From contig OU612069.1 of NCBI GenBank assembly GCA_914767715.1, positions 8,680,001 to 8,744,000 on the forward strand: a DNA stretch of 64,000 bases, given 5' to 3'. Both the position numbers and the translations under genes were made by a program. The DNA comes from Membranipora membranacea. Its lineage: Eukaryota; Bryozoa; Gymnolaemata; Cheilostomatida; Membraniporidae. Positions within the stretch are counted from its first letter, which is position 1. The number at the start of each line of letters is the position of its first letter. The notes beneath the pieces are model-generated. The model had not been told where the DNA came from and ran no database searches. It saw only the letters and a program-made list of their open reading frames with translations. Below are positions 37,901 through 51,300 of the stretch, in pieces.

Positions 37901-39337
37901 CATGATTGGCCACAAGAGGGGACAACTAAATTAATCAAATTCGCTTCGGAGCAGAAAACAAAGTAAAATACAATAGAAATTGCATAAAATTCCAAGTTTC
38001 ACCTAGCATTCTCCTTTGCACCGTAAATACTTTTACGCTTGAATATTCAGACACATGGTGGTTTTAAAATTATATGCTACCTTGTTTGGCATGGGTATTA
38101 TATCATCAGACTTGTCTTCTCCTTCGCTGTCAGAGTTTTCCGACCCTGAGTCATGTGACTTGCTTCCATCAGAGAGTTCTGATAGGTCAGATTCTCCCGC
38201 TTCAGCCGACTTTTTCTTTTTAGTTTTAGTCTCTTCCGTTTTTGAATCGTGAGATTCTGATTTTCCTACACAAAATTTGAACGAAAACCATGATTCCAAA
38301 CACAGACCAAGACATAAGAGACAATAAGTGTTAAAACGCAGGCGAATTTCATCAGATTTACACAACGTTTGAATGACACGACTGCAATATCCATCCTAAT
38401 ATGGGTTCACGGTCTAGGTACCTAGATACAAAAGATTAATTCAACATTGTAGCTGACAATGAGAGCACCACTATGTAGCAAATAGCACTATATTGCAAAA
38501 CATGTAGAAATATGCAGACATACAGTCCTTGAAGAAAAGCACGCTGTTCAAAGCTATCTTTAAGTTTTTTTAAATATAATTCAGAACATCATGAATATGC
38601 TGGCTAAAACATTTGCAAGTGACTAGGTAAAATTTCTCGAGTTAAATTAGTGTTTTTCTTTCTGTTTTGAAGGGGACAACTCCTCATTATTTTATATACC
38701 TTTATGGGCTGATTGTTGAGCTGTTTTGGATTTGTTTAGCATGACTTGTAGTTTGGAGAGGCTCTTAATCTCCCTCTCCAAGTCGCTATCCCCGTCAGAG
38801 GGCTGTAGGATCTCAGTCTTGACTGCTGACTTGTGAGACGTCTGCTTATAATCTGATACAAGTTTGTCGATGACAGATTTCTCCTCTAGATTAACTTTGT
38901 CAAGCGATACTTTGCATCTGAAAAATTACAAGGGGTAAGTTATAATATATACAAGGGGCAATATATACAAGGGGCAATATATACAAGGGGAAACATATGC
39001 AAGGGGCAATGTAGACAAGGGGCAATGTAGACAAGGGGCAATGTAGACAAGTCACAAGTGCCTATATAGATATGACTCGAAGCCAAACATAACATACTTG
39101 CAATGTCATCTATAATTATATTAGTTTTCTTATACTATTAAAATACACATGGTAGTAGTTGATTGTCATTGCACCGCACCATTCATTATTGTACACACAA
39201 AAACGAGTACACCTTTGTCCTGCTTTTAGCTCTATTTTAATGGAGTAGGGACCACCGCCTATAAGGTTCAAAGGATGAGAAATCTAAATAAAACTTGATT
39301 AAAATCAATAATAAATAAATAAATAATAATAATAATA

Positions 39338-39370
<33 letters not shown>

Positions 39371-42300
39371 TTATTAAAATCAACATACTTTTGTTTAAGT
39401 TTATTTTCAGTATCAATCTCCTCAGTAGTTTTCTCGCTGATCTTCTCAAGTAATTTCTGTAGTTTTGATTGTTTCTTCTCTTTGACTGAAATGATAAGAC
39501 CTCTCGCTCGACCTCTCATATACCTGTCAACACATAAACAGGTACATTATCAAGTCCAGCCAGATCAATAATTTCAAAATCTGCTTTCACATCTCATGTT
39601 TATAACGCTGCGCTCGGAAGGCATGTATTGTGACATAGTGACTTATATTCATGAGATTCTCCCTGACTGCATACTGATCACCAGGGGTATTTCAATTAGA
39701 AACAGCAAGAATCGCAATCTGATTGCTCACTCAGAGAGTGAGTGATACCTGCTAGGCTCTCGCTCATAAATCGCTCACTCAGAATGTTTATATATATATA
39801 TATATATATACATTCTGTGTGAGCATTTTGGGTGAAATTTTGTATAATCAAAAGACCAAGTGAGTCATAATTTTGAGCGATGTGATAGTGATAATTCACT
39901 TTTGTAAAGCATCTCCCATTCTAATTGAAAGACCCCCCCCTGGGTGGCAGTACAACTCTGATTCCTTGTCCTGAATGACATATGAGGAATGTACTTGCTG
40001 GAGAGGACAAAACTCAATATGAAGCCGAATTCTACACAAGCTACATTTCTAGCCTCAGCCCCAGGATTTATGCTCTATCCCAATGGGGGTTATAATACTT
40101 CCCCTCACATTGACATCAGAAGGACAGCTGATTGTCAATCTAAGCATAATAAGATTTTGGCTCACTGAAACAAATCAGTATCCCGTTATAAAGAAATAGC
40201 CTTACCTGATTTGCCCTGGCGTTAGTTTATCAATTTTATTTTCCCTCTTCTGTTTGGACATCAGTTTGGCACTCAGTTTCTTTTTCTTGTGATATTGTTT
40301 TGTTTCGGGTTCTTTAGCCGAACGTCCTAAATATGTGCGGGGCAGTAGTTCAGAATCACTATCATCACTTGATGATGCTAGATTCTTTGCTAGGTCATTC
40401 ATAGCCATTGCGTTGTCCATTGTGTCTGTCGCAGTATCATCAGTATCATCTATGGAAATGGCAAGGCGGCAAAATGTAAGATGTCTGTGTACTGAACAAG
40501 GAAGAGGAAAAACATGTACCTGAAGGAATGAGGGTAGCACATGTGCCTGTACGCACCCATCTTGATTCTTCATCGATGCCCCTTTTTCATCATTTTAGTA
40601 CTATGATAACCTGACGAAGTGTTTGTCCATGAAAAACAGACATAGCTAGGATCCTTTTCAGTGCAGGATATATGTAAATCTACCTGTTCCATCATCATAT
40701 GCTTTGTCAGCTAACAATCTTTGATGGATATTTTTTGCGTATTTGACCACCAATTGAAACAGTCAGCAAGTACACACAAAATGGCACATTTGCCCTTACA
40801 AACAACGCAGCCCTGCACCACAAGTCAACCATTCAATGATTCAACATATTTATTATATACTTACCACCTAAAACACCCAGTTTTTTCTTCGTCAGTTTAG
40901 ATTTTTCCTCCTGTTGATTTGTCTCTGCGTCCTTCTCCCTCTCCTCATCCGTAGCTTTGTTATTATCATCCTCTTCATCTGATGATATGAAGAACTCTGA
41001 TGACTTCTTTTTAGCCTTAGTAGTCAATGGGCTGGTCAGGCTGGATTTGCGGGGGGATTTGTTCCTGCCCCGCTTCACTCGGCGGTTATTGATTGGTGTG
41101 TGATCATTCTCTTTATCATCATCATCGGAACAACCTGAATGAGGACAAAACTTGATTATATCAATAAAAAGACAGCGGAGTCAAAAAATGAGACAGCTGT
41201 CACCTTAGTCCAGCTGTTCCCAAATTTGCTACCCTATTTTCAAACATAAACCTTATTCTATATCCATCATTCCATTTAAATGTATCCATATTACAAATTG
41301 CCTATAATAGAAGGTGTTATCTCGACTATATTTCAAATTAATTCTAGAAATCATTTCAAATAGAAAAGGTATGCGAGCATAGCCCAATATTGATCAATAC
41401 TTAACCATTATTATAATTAAAACCCACAACAACTATTTGAGTTCTTACCAGGTAGAGGTGTAGGAGTTTTCTCCTCTTCACTGGAGCTCATGAACACTCT
41501 GCTCTTGAATGAAGATTTGTTTTTGGACGCTACAAAATAAATATAACATATGTTGACCATTTAACCGAATAAATGAATGTTTAGGGACTGAGGTCTGTGA
41601 AAATGTGAGACAATGTTGTTCTATTACCTGGTGGTATTCAAAATTAAAACACTGTGCCACTACATGTAATTCAAAGGGAAAGATTTTTCAGAAAATAATA
41701 CTTGAATATCCTAAACCAGATACATGTACCAGGTCAACATGTTAATCTAGACTAGACTTAAGTTTTCGTTAATTAGAATCATACATCAGTTATGATTTCA
41801 TGTTACAAAAGAATAGCTGAAATGTTATTTCAGATACATGCCTAAGAAATGCGAGTTATGTGAGCAAGGAAATGTGAGAAAAAACATATGGTTTTACTTT
41901 TCTTTCTTAGTGATTGTTTTATTGGGGTAGATGGACCAAGCTTGGCAACAGCGAATTTCAATGTTATCAATATTTGGTTTGTAGCACACTTTGGAGAAAA
42001 ACTCCACAAGACATGGCGAGCCTAGTTCTACAATGCGTTTTAACAGATACTCATAGCTATATTCAGACTTACCATCATTAGGTAGGGGTGATGAAGTGTT
42101 CTCATCTTCGCTGGAGCTTATTAACTCCCTGCTCTTCAATGAAGATTTGTTTTTGGATACTACAAAACATACATATCACTAATGATAACCGTAAATAAAA
42201 TTATAAACAAATGCAATTGAAGTATGCAGAGCAAATAAATATGCTGAGCCTGAAGTAGCTGAAAATGTGAGAAAATTTAAGTGTAAATTGCGTTGTCTTG

Positions 42301-45300
42301 GCGAATAAAAAATCTTGTTTGAGAGCAGGAGAGACAAAGCTTGTCATTGACAACAGCTATTTTCAAGGAAGGTCATTCTCCAAATATAAATCTGTGTAAT
42401 ATTACTTGGAGTTATCTCCCAAAGATTGAAGCACAAGAGGGCAAGCTTAGTTCTACAAAAGTACACATTCAAACTTACAATCTTTAGATTTGCGTAGAGA
42501 TTGTCTTTTCGATTTACTTGGCTCAGTGACGGCCTCGGTATCTGATGAGTCTGGGTGTTCAGACTGTGTTTTACTGTCTGACTCAGACTGCTGATCCCTT
42601 AATATTCTCCTCAGAGTACGCTTAGACAGACCAGAAGGCCCGGGCTGCTCTCCATCACATACTGTAACAAAAGAGAATGAACTAAATTGACCCAACACTG
42701 TTCACTGTCAGTATATTGCAGCACTAATATCTCTGATCAATAGAGCATTGATAAACTTGGGTACCCCAAAGCTTCACAATATATATACAATATATATGTT
42801 CCGAATATGATTTCTATCAATAGGGGTAGGCGCTCAAGTTGAATACTTAGTCTAAAATTGAATGTAACAATCAGAGAAACTCTGTAGGCTATGATCATAG
42901 TGTAATCCTGGTGTTTGTGTGAATTTCACTACAAGCAGGATTCTATGACATGACCTAAGTTTGATCCAGTTTGCATATATTTTGAGTCACTCTTCCTCTA
43001 GGAGCTGACAGCAGCTAACAAGTTTTAAAAAAAGGTACTCCAAACACATGCAACTCTTATCAAGCTTATCCGAACCTGATTGTCTTTGAGTTGCAGATTC
43101 AAGAATCTCCTGTGAGTTAGTAGGCTCCACCTCCATAGCTTCGGGACCCAACTTCGCACCGTCAGCCACATTATCGCCATCGGCATCACCCCTCCTATCA
43201 GCTAGCTCGGTCCCCAGACTCTGAGAACCAAGGCTAAGCTCATTATCCTCTGGAAATGTTAGTGTAGTTTGAAGAGAGTCTTGTTGAGAGCTGGAGAGGG
43301 GCATGCTATTACTCTTAGCCAAGTCTGCGTTTTCTAAATCTGAGGACATAACATGATAATATAATATATAATCATATAAATATGTACGTATGTTTGGGTC
43401 TCAAGAAAAGGGATAGAATAAATCTTTTTTTTTAACAGATGTTAGTTTCTAGTAGCATCATACATTTCACCTTGTGGCCTGAAAAAAATATCTTCCAGTG
43501 GCTTGAGTTCACTGGCCCTCAGCGGTTTCCCAATAATATGTTTGAATTTGAGATTGAAGACAACATAGTTGATTCAGTGTCCTCAGGTTATACGCCCTGC
43601 ACAAATAACACTAAGTTACTGTATGGATATTATAAAATTTCTTTTTAATTCTTTCGTTAGTTGCAATGGAAGTTTCCAAGTCACCGTTGAATCAAAAATA
43701 ATATATATGACATATATAATATAATATGTACATTAAAAGCTGGTAATTCAGACAAGGAAAGTTGGTTTCTTCAGCCATCATTCAGACTCTGCTTAATTAG
43801 GACAAATTTTTTGTGGTTCACAGAGGTTTGAATTAATGTAGTATAATAAAGGTTGAATGGTTACATGGCCTACCATCCATAGAAGGTAGAACTGGTATAG
43901 TGTCCTGGCTAAGTATGTCCTCATCGTCCATTCCAAAGTCAGCTCTACTGGCATCATCATAATCCTCTACTGCGTTACTTCCCACTTCTGACACCGATGG
44001 TGCAGATTTATTGACTTGATCTATACTGGCCTTAATTTTACTGCCTCCTTTGGCTGAAGTGTCACTATGATTACCACTTGGTGGTGATTTCTCATTATCC
44101 TTAGGCACTTCATTAGCTCCGCCTTCTTTTAGCGATTTTTGAGGCGATCGTCTTGGAGTTACACCCACCAAATCACCATCACTATGGCTGCTCCCAGAGT
44201 CAAACTCAGTAGTTGTGGTTGGCCTATCTTTCATACAACGAAGACTTTTTAGGTGAGTGTTCGTAGTATGGCTCCAGTCAAACTCAGTAGTTGTGGTTGG
44301 CCTGTCTTTCATACAAGGAGAGGTTTGTGGGTTAGTGTTCGTAGATGCAGAATTTGAGTCAAACTCACTAGATGGGGTAGGACAGTTTTCAGTCTTTGAG
44401 GAAGGACATTTTTTAATGGTGATCGGCGATGCAGTACTGGGCTCGTTAGCTTTATCAGGATGAGTATCCGCCGATTCGATATTTTGCCGTTTAGTTTTAT
44501 TTGAGGCTGCATCAGCCTGCTGTGTCGTCGAAGTCACCTCAGCTATATCGTCATTGTCATCAGAGCAGAGATCAACTACCTGCATCTTGTCAGGTTTCAC
44601 AAGAGACTTCCGGCTTCTAGCTAGCTCGTTAATGTCTATGTACTCTTTGTTGGCAGTATGGGAAGCAGCACCTGCAGGTCTTGTCACTACCGGAGCACCT
44701 GTCAGTCTAGTCATAGCTGGAGCACCTGCTTGTGGTGAGTTTAATGGGACTGGATTAGTCACTGATTTCCTAATGTCTCTGATGGGACTGTGCGCATCTG
44801 GTTGTATCCCGTGTTGTGATGGTGGAGGATTCGTCTGCTGACTTTGAGTCATGTGACCATTCTCACCAGCCTTCAAAAATTCAGCAAGCAAGTTAAATTA
44901 ACATTACACATTGGGTCGCCCTGACAGAAATGGTACAATGGCCTATATAACACAAGGAGATGTTTCCAATCAAAAATCTTGGCATGCAAGGTCAATTTTC
45001 TTTCTAACATTTCTTAAGTGACAACAATGGAAATTGATTGACCCTACGACATTGAATTTTTTTCCTTACTTAGTCTCCTAAGAAAATTAGGCTCATATTT
45101 AATATCATCTCGGTAGTAATAAATCTTCAACTTTTACTGGTGCAAGAAGGAAGTCAACCCGTCACAAAGTTTCTTAAAGACTACCAAAATTGTTATAATC
45201 CAGAGAATGAGTGTTACTTTCCCTTATGGGAGGCACTCTTTCCACCTACGACAATTCATATCAAGAAGAGCATTGAATTTTTTATCATGCGAATCTGACA

Positions 45301-48300
45301 TAACTTGAGCATAAGTAACTGCCTGACTTGAACAAGCATTGGTCTTTGGGTAGTCTTTAACAGATGATTCCTTACCCTGTGAGCTGGGAGACCTTGAGTA
45401 GACAGCATTTTTGTGAGAGAAGACACATAGCCAGACACGTCCTTCTTCACAGCAGATCCCAGATTGTCACAGACACCAGCGTATGCCAACTTAGCCATCG
45501 TTATAGCTGTCTGTCAATATCCGACAAGAGAAAAATTAAATGGACATCTTTGCAGAAAGACGAAATTAATAAAAATTTGCCCGATTATATTTCACATTTT
45601 GCGCCAAATGCTGGTGGTTGAGGTTGCAGGCTAAAGCATAAATCCTAGAGAAGCATTGAATTATTTATTTCAATTTTAGTTTAGCTAGTTTAGGGGACTT
45701 AGATTTGGCTAGCTCAAAGAAGGCGAGTAAATGTTAGCTAGTTTAGGGGGACTTAAATTTGGCTAGCTCAAAGAAGGCGAGTAAATGTTAGCTAGCATTA
45801 ATTTGCAAAAACATCAAGATGCTGCAAATACTTTATCCTCTTGAGTAGAATTGTTATTGAGATATTTGGTCCATTTTTATTTCAGATTTTGCTTGGCTTT
45901 TGTTACACGGGAGCAATGCTAGCAATACAGGACAACTGGCAGACTACTGAACATAGTTCTGATGAAAACTATTGGCTGAGATATATTCAGGATTTAATTA
46001 CAATAGCCTTAGGAACCTACCGGGTGTAGAGCGCTACTCAGTCTGCTGTGTTGGAAGTCCTCATTGGCTTTTATCAAAGTCTGTCTGAATTCTCCTAGTC
46101 TACTGCCCAGTTTATTGTGCTCCAGCACTATATTCTCGAGCATCTTAAAGTCACAGCGTACATGCTGAGACTGGATAAACTTGTCCATTATGGAAACGAG
46201 ATCCACTGATAACCGGGCTAAAAATTAAATTTTCAAAAGTTAAATATACTGTAAATCATAAGGAATGCATTCACAAGGAGGGGGCAGTAAAAACAAGGTA
46301 ATGGCTATCAAAAGCTGGCAGATTTCGGCTGACAACAAAAGTGACAGCAAATGCGCAGAGAACAATTCTCGGGCTTAACTCCTGCTTTGGTACACATAAT
46401 TTAAATTTTAATTAGTGATCTATATTCAGGAAATTTTGAGTGAACCAACCATATCCAAGTTCAAGAAACAGCAACCGAAACAGGTAAAGACTACCCAAAG
46501 TCCAATGCATGTTATAGGCAGGCAGTTACTTTTGATAAAGTTATGTCAAATTGGCATGGTAAAAAGATCCAATGCTCTACTTGGCATGAATTATTGATGG
46601 TGAAAAAAGTGCCTCCCATCAGGGAAGGTAACTCACATAATCTGCATTATGATGTCACAGTCTCCTAGAAGTATTGCAGAAAAATCTGACATAACTGTAT
46701 CACGAGTAACGAGTTTGGTCTTTGTTGTGTAGTCTTGTACTCTTTTATTTAATGATTGCTGGAAAAAATACTATACTATCACCTTTCCAATTTGATATCA
46801 CATAATACCTTTTTTCTGGGATGGCAGTAAGATCTCTGAAGGCACACTAATATGAACTCTGGTATCTCCTGCGACTATAGGTGCTCGTCTAGCTGTAGTC
46901 TGATTCTTCAAATATGTATCCATGACAGTCTGTGGCCGGGCCGGGGCCGCTCCACCCCTGTTTTTGGTATTCGATAAAGGTGGGGCTGAACCCCTAGCAC
47001 CTGACAAAAATAAACACATTTGTTGTTACAAGGGTCGATGAGCTGATGTTGAAGATTTGATGAGTTGATGAGTTGACTGGGTTAGATGTTTAATTGGTTT
47101 TGTTGCCATGAGATTGGCTCGATTCAATCTGATCGATTGCATTGACAAGAAACTCCAATTGAAGCAGGCTCAAGGTGGGTTGCTCCAGCCTTGCCACGCG
47201 GCTACTTTTCTTTAATTTGGGGGTGGGGGGGGGGGGGGGGGCGGTACAAACCAAAACAAAAAGTAGCTGTATGACAAGGCTAGAGTTGCCCCCCCCCCTC
47301 CATTGGGCCACGTGACCAGTGGAGGGGGAGAAACTCTGAGTGCAGGCAAAGTGTATCACATACCAGTCACAGCAGGGAGGATGGCAGGCAGGCCAGTCAC
47401 AGCGGTAGATTGTATATTATTTCTCCGACTCCTGGGTGACGCAGCATTTTGATTGGTTACTGAAACACCAGAAGTATTCCGAGCTTTGTTTTTCTTTGCT
47501 TTCTCTTTCAGTTTATTCTAAAAATCGAGCAAATTCCTAGTAAATAAAACATTTTCCATATTTAATCTTTTGTCCTGCAAGTTTATAATTAGACATTTTG
47601 CCACCATCATACCTGAAACGCATTTTCATATACACCATCTTACCCAAAGTCTGGTGTCATAAATAAATTTTGTTAGCCTGCAGATTGACTCAAACACAAG
47701 GCACCTTTTCACATTATGTCGATGAAAGTTTAATGTTTTCGACTGTGGTTTGGTCTCATTCAGAAACAGATTTAAATTAATTTAAGTGCAAAGATGATAA
47801 CCAACATTGATTGGTTGGTGCATATAAGAGTTATATTACCTGTAGCTGGGAGCTGTGCATCACATGGACGGCTAGTGGTTTGGGATCACAGACAAAACAT
47901 TTCCATTTCTTAGCTCTCTCTATCTGCTTTATCATGTCCCGCTTGAAATTATTCTGAAACAGATTTGTTAAGATTAATATTCAGAGAGTATACAGGTGAA
48001 TTCATGGTTTGTCTCGCTAGATGACCAGGCAGAACTTGAATATAATTTAAACTATGCAAATTCAGTTTTACATTAATTTAGTTTTTACAAAAAACCATGG
48101 ATGAATATTGTAATAAAGATAAATAATGTTAATAGAACGCACTCTACTGCAGACAGAAATCGAGATCAACGTAGCAACAAATTCTCAAAATCATATTATT
48201 GAGGGGTGCATTTACAACAATATTTCTTCAGGGACTTTTGAAGATAGCTTTGAGATGTTCAAAATCATGACCAATTTGTAATAAAAATATGTGATGTATC

Positions 48301-51300
48301 TTCTATTGAATGCACTTGTGAGTTAAATAAGTAAAACATGCATTATATTAATTTCATAGGTGATATATGTATTATATTTTTATTATAATAGTTTTTATAC
48401 CTAAATATATACATATGTGTATTGTGTATACAACTGCTCTACTTACACATGAACATAGGTGTATACATATACTATACTTACACGTATACACTTCTTACAG
48501 AAGGCAGACACACAGTAGTCACACACCAGTAGATTTCCTCCCTCTCCACACCAGGTACACTGATTATCAAACCCGTCTGAGTCTTTAGTAAACTCTCCGC
48601 ATGTGTAGAATGAGTAACACACCTGTGTGTGTATATGAAATAAAATAAAAATGTGAAGGGCAGCTTCAAATACACACTTTCTGTCTCCCGTAAAAATACA
48701 GTAATTGTTTTTCTTAGTCTTCTGGAATATTGAGTTGCATTGCTTGGTTTCTTTGAGGTTTTTACAATGCATTGAATGAACACCGTTGCAGGCATCATAA
48801 TGCTTAGATCAAACATCTATTTCCAATCAATATACCCATTGATATCAATTTGATATACCCATCGATATGAATTTGATATACCCATTGATATGAATGTATA
48901 TCAGTGAATATACCATTTATCTTTCAGTCTCTGATTTACCATTGCCTAACTATGAATGAGAAGCACACCTGTGAGTGAGTGTAAGTGATTTGGCTATGTC
49001 ATAAAGTGATACCGACAGGGGTCAAGGCCAAAATTATCATCAAAAGAACATAGTTACTCTGAGGAGATAATATACCTAGAGTTTAGTCTAGGGTCTTATT
49101 AATAATTGAAAACCGTCCTTGCTAGCACTAGCTGAGATGGAGTTTGTATAAGTTAAGGAACTGAGTACATTTTAGCTAGCCATGATTTTTTTGCAAACCT
49201 GTGCAAAAGGGAACAGCTATTGGTACAGTAATACATTGTAACTTTCCATTCTACTTGGAAAATAAGCTTCCTCCTTTTAATTCATTCTTTCGTGTTCTTT
49301 ATTTATTTCCCAAAGGATAGAATGAACGCATCTGCAATTATGCTGATTGGCATTAAATCCAAACATTTTGTGCTGTGTGCAAAAAAATCAGCCAGTGATG
49401 GCAATCGAATTACAATCCATTTCCTGATTTAACTCTCTATCAAATGGTGACCCATAAAATACTCTACTTCACTTGGCAATTGTGGCATTTACTAGCTACT
49501 AACTTGTTTTTGATCTGTTATAAAATGCCCTTAGTGAGTGTGTGGGCGTGATTAGAAATCCAATTAAAATATTCTAATTGCTAGTCATAATTGATTGGAT
49601 AGTAGAAAAATGTGGTAGCCAGACAAAGCTGGTAGCCAGTTTACAATTTTTTTTCTGAGATAAAAGAGTCGTCTCTCAGGCCACAAATAATAAAGTTGAT
49701 TTTCAAGCCATAATAAAAATGTTGCAGAATGATTTCTAAGCATCAGGAGATACTAAGATTAATAAACTTACCCTGCATATAATAACTTACATATACATAT
49801 AATTGTTTGATTGTTTACTTTTGATTTTTATTGTGCTTCAATTTGGATCATGTTTCAATTTGCGATCTGTTCTTATGTAAAACATGATCTGATTGGCCAT
49901 AAGCACTGATCGGTTAAGATTGAAAAGAAGTTCATATATATAATAACTTACCCTGTATATAATAACTTACCCTGCATATGATAACTTTGAGTTTAGGATG
50001 CTCTCTGATCTGTGATGGATCCTTCAGGTACAGCTTATCCTTACAGATAGTACACTGGTAGGTGTCCTTAGCTAAGGCTGTGTTTACACTCGTCAACTCC
50101 GACCTGTACAATAAAATCCAAACACCTTTATTGAAATCAAGACGTACAGTGGTATCAGACACATTGATGACGTGATATACTATTGCATGTATATCTCTGA
50201 TCAATAGAGTGAGTTGATTCACTTAGCATGAGTACCATCACATTCAAGATTTTCAGCCGGTATCATTATAATCCTCCGCCATTCCAATTTGGCTAATACT
50301 ATAAACATATAAATACTAAGTATTATACTACATATACTAAGTATTTATAAGTATTCTATATATACTATACATATGTATACTAAGTATTTATATGTATTTG
50401 ACATACAAATACTTAGTATATGCAGTATTATACTTAATATTTATGGATACAACTTACCCTTCCATCTCAGGACTGATATGAGAGTTATGTTCTTCCTCCT
50501 GCTCCATAGAGGGCGCTTCAGGATTTACTATTACAGTATCTTCAGGAATTACCTCCTCTTTAGGGATAACTACAGCGCTCACACTGCTAAGGGGATGACC
50601 AATATCAACTAAATATATTCTTAGAGAAATTTGTTGCACGCTCAGAACAATGTGCCATTCTTGGTTAATCAAGCCTTGGCTTTAACCTTTCAACAGATTG
50701 CCAAAAGTATATATCTTCATCCACATAGACCCAGGCATCGAACAAAGAATTACCCCCCCCCCTTACCAAACATATCAGACCTAATTGAAACGCTTGATAG
50801 GATAAGACGCAGTGTGTACACCCTGTATATTATCCGAAGGAATCAAAAATTAAATACACCATGGAGACCAGTCTGTAAGAAAACCGGCATATCTGATACA
50901 GAAATCGATGGGATCATGCAAAAACTGGTCAATATCAGTAAAAGAATGACAGACCTTTATGATACTGCACTAAACTGTGTGGATTTTGTGTCAGCTCAGA
51001 CAGAGTCGGCTGTACCAGACAGACCTCAATGTCACACTGATCATGAGATATACTTTTGCGTGTACATCTCTGATCGATAGAGAGTGATTTAATGCACTTA
51101 GATAGAGTACCATCAGAATGAATTCGGAGTGACCACCAGTGGCCAATTTCATTAATGAGGGACAGAAACATGTGAGGTACTCCGACTTAATTGACTATAA
51201 CGATCAGATATACACATGCTCATAGTTTAGCCTCAATGACACTACACTTACTCCTGTAGTGTTGAGTCGACTCTGACAGAGTCGGCCGTAGCGTGTTCAG

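Noticed and set aside
43439-43648. 69-codon plus frame in ATRX intron 12
   Set aside because: No domain or repeat relation found and composition is AT-driven; not distinguishable from chance.
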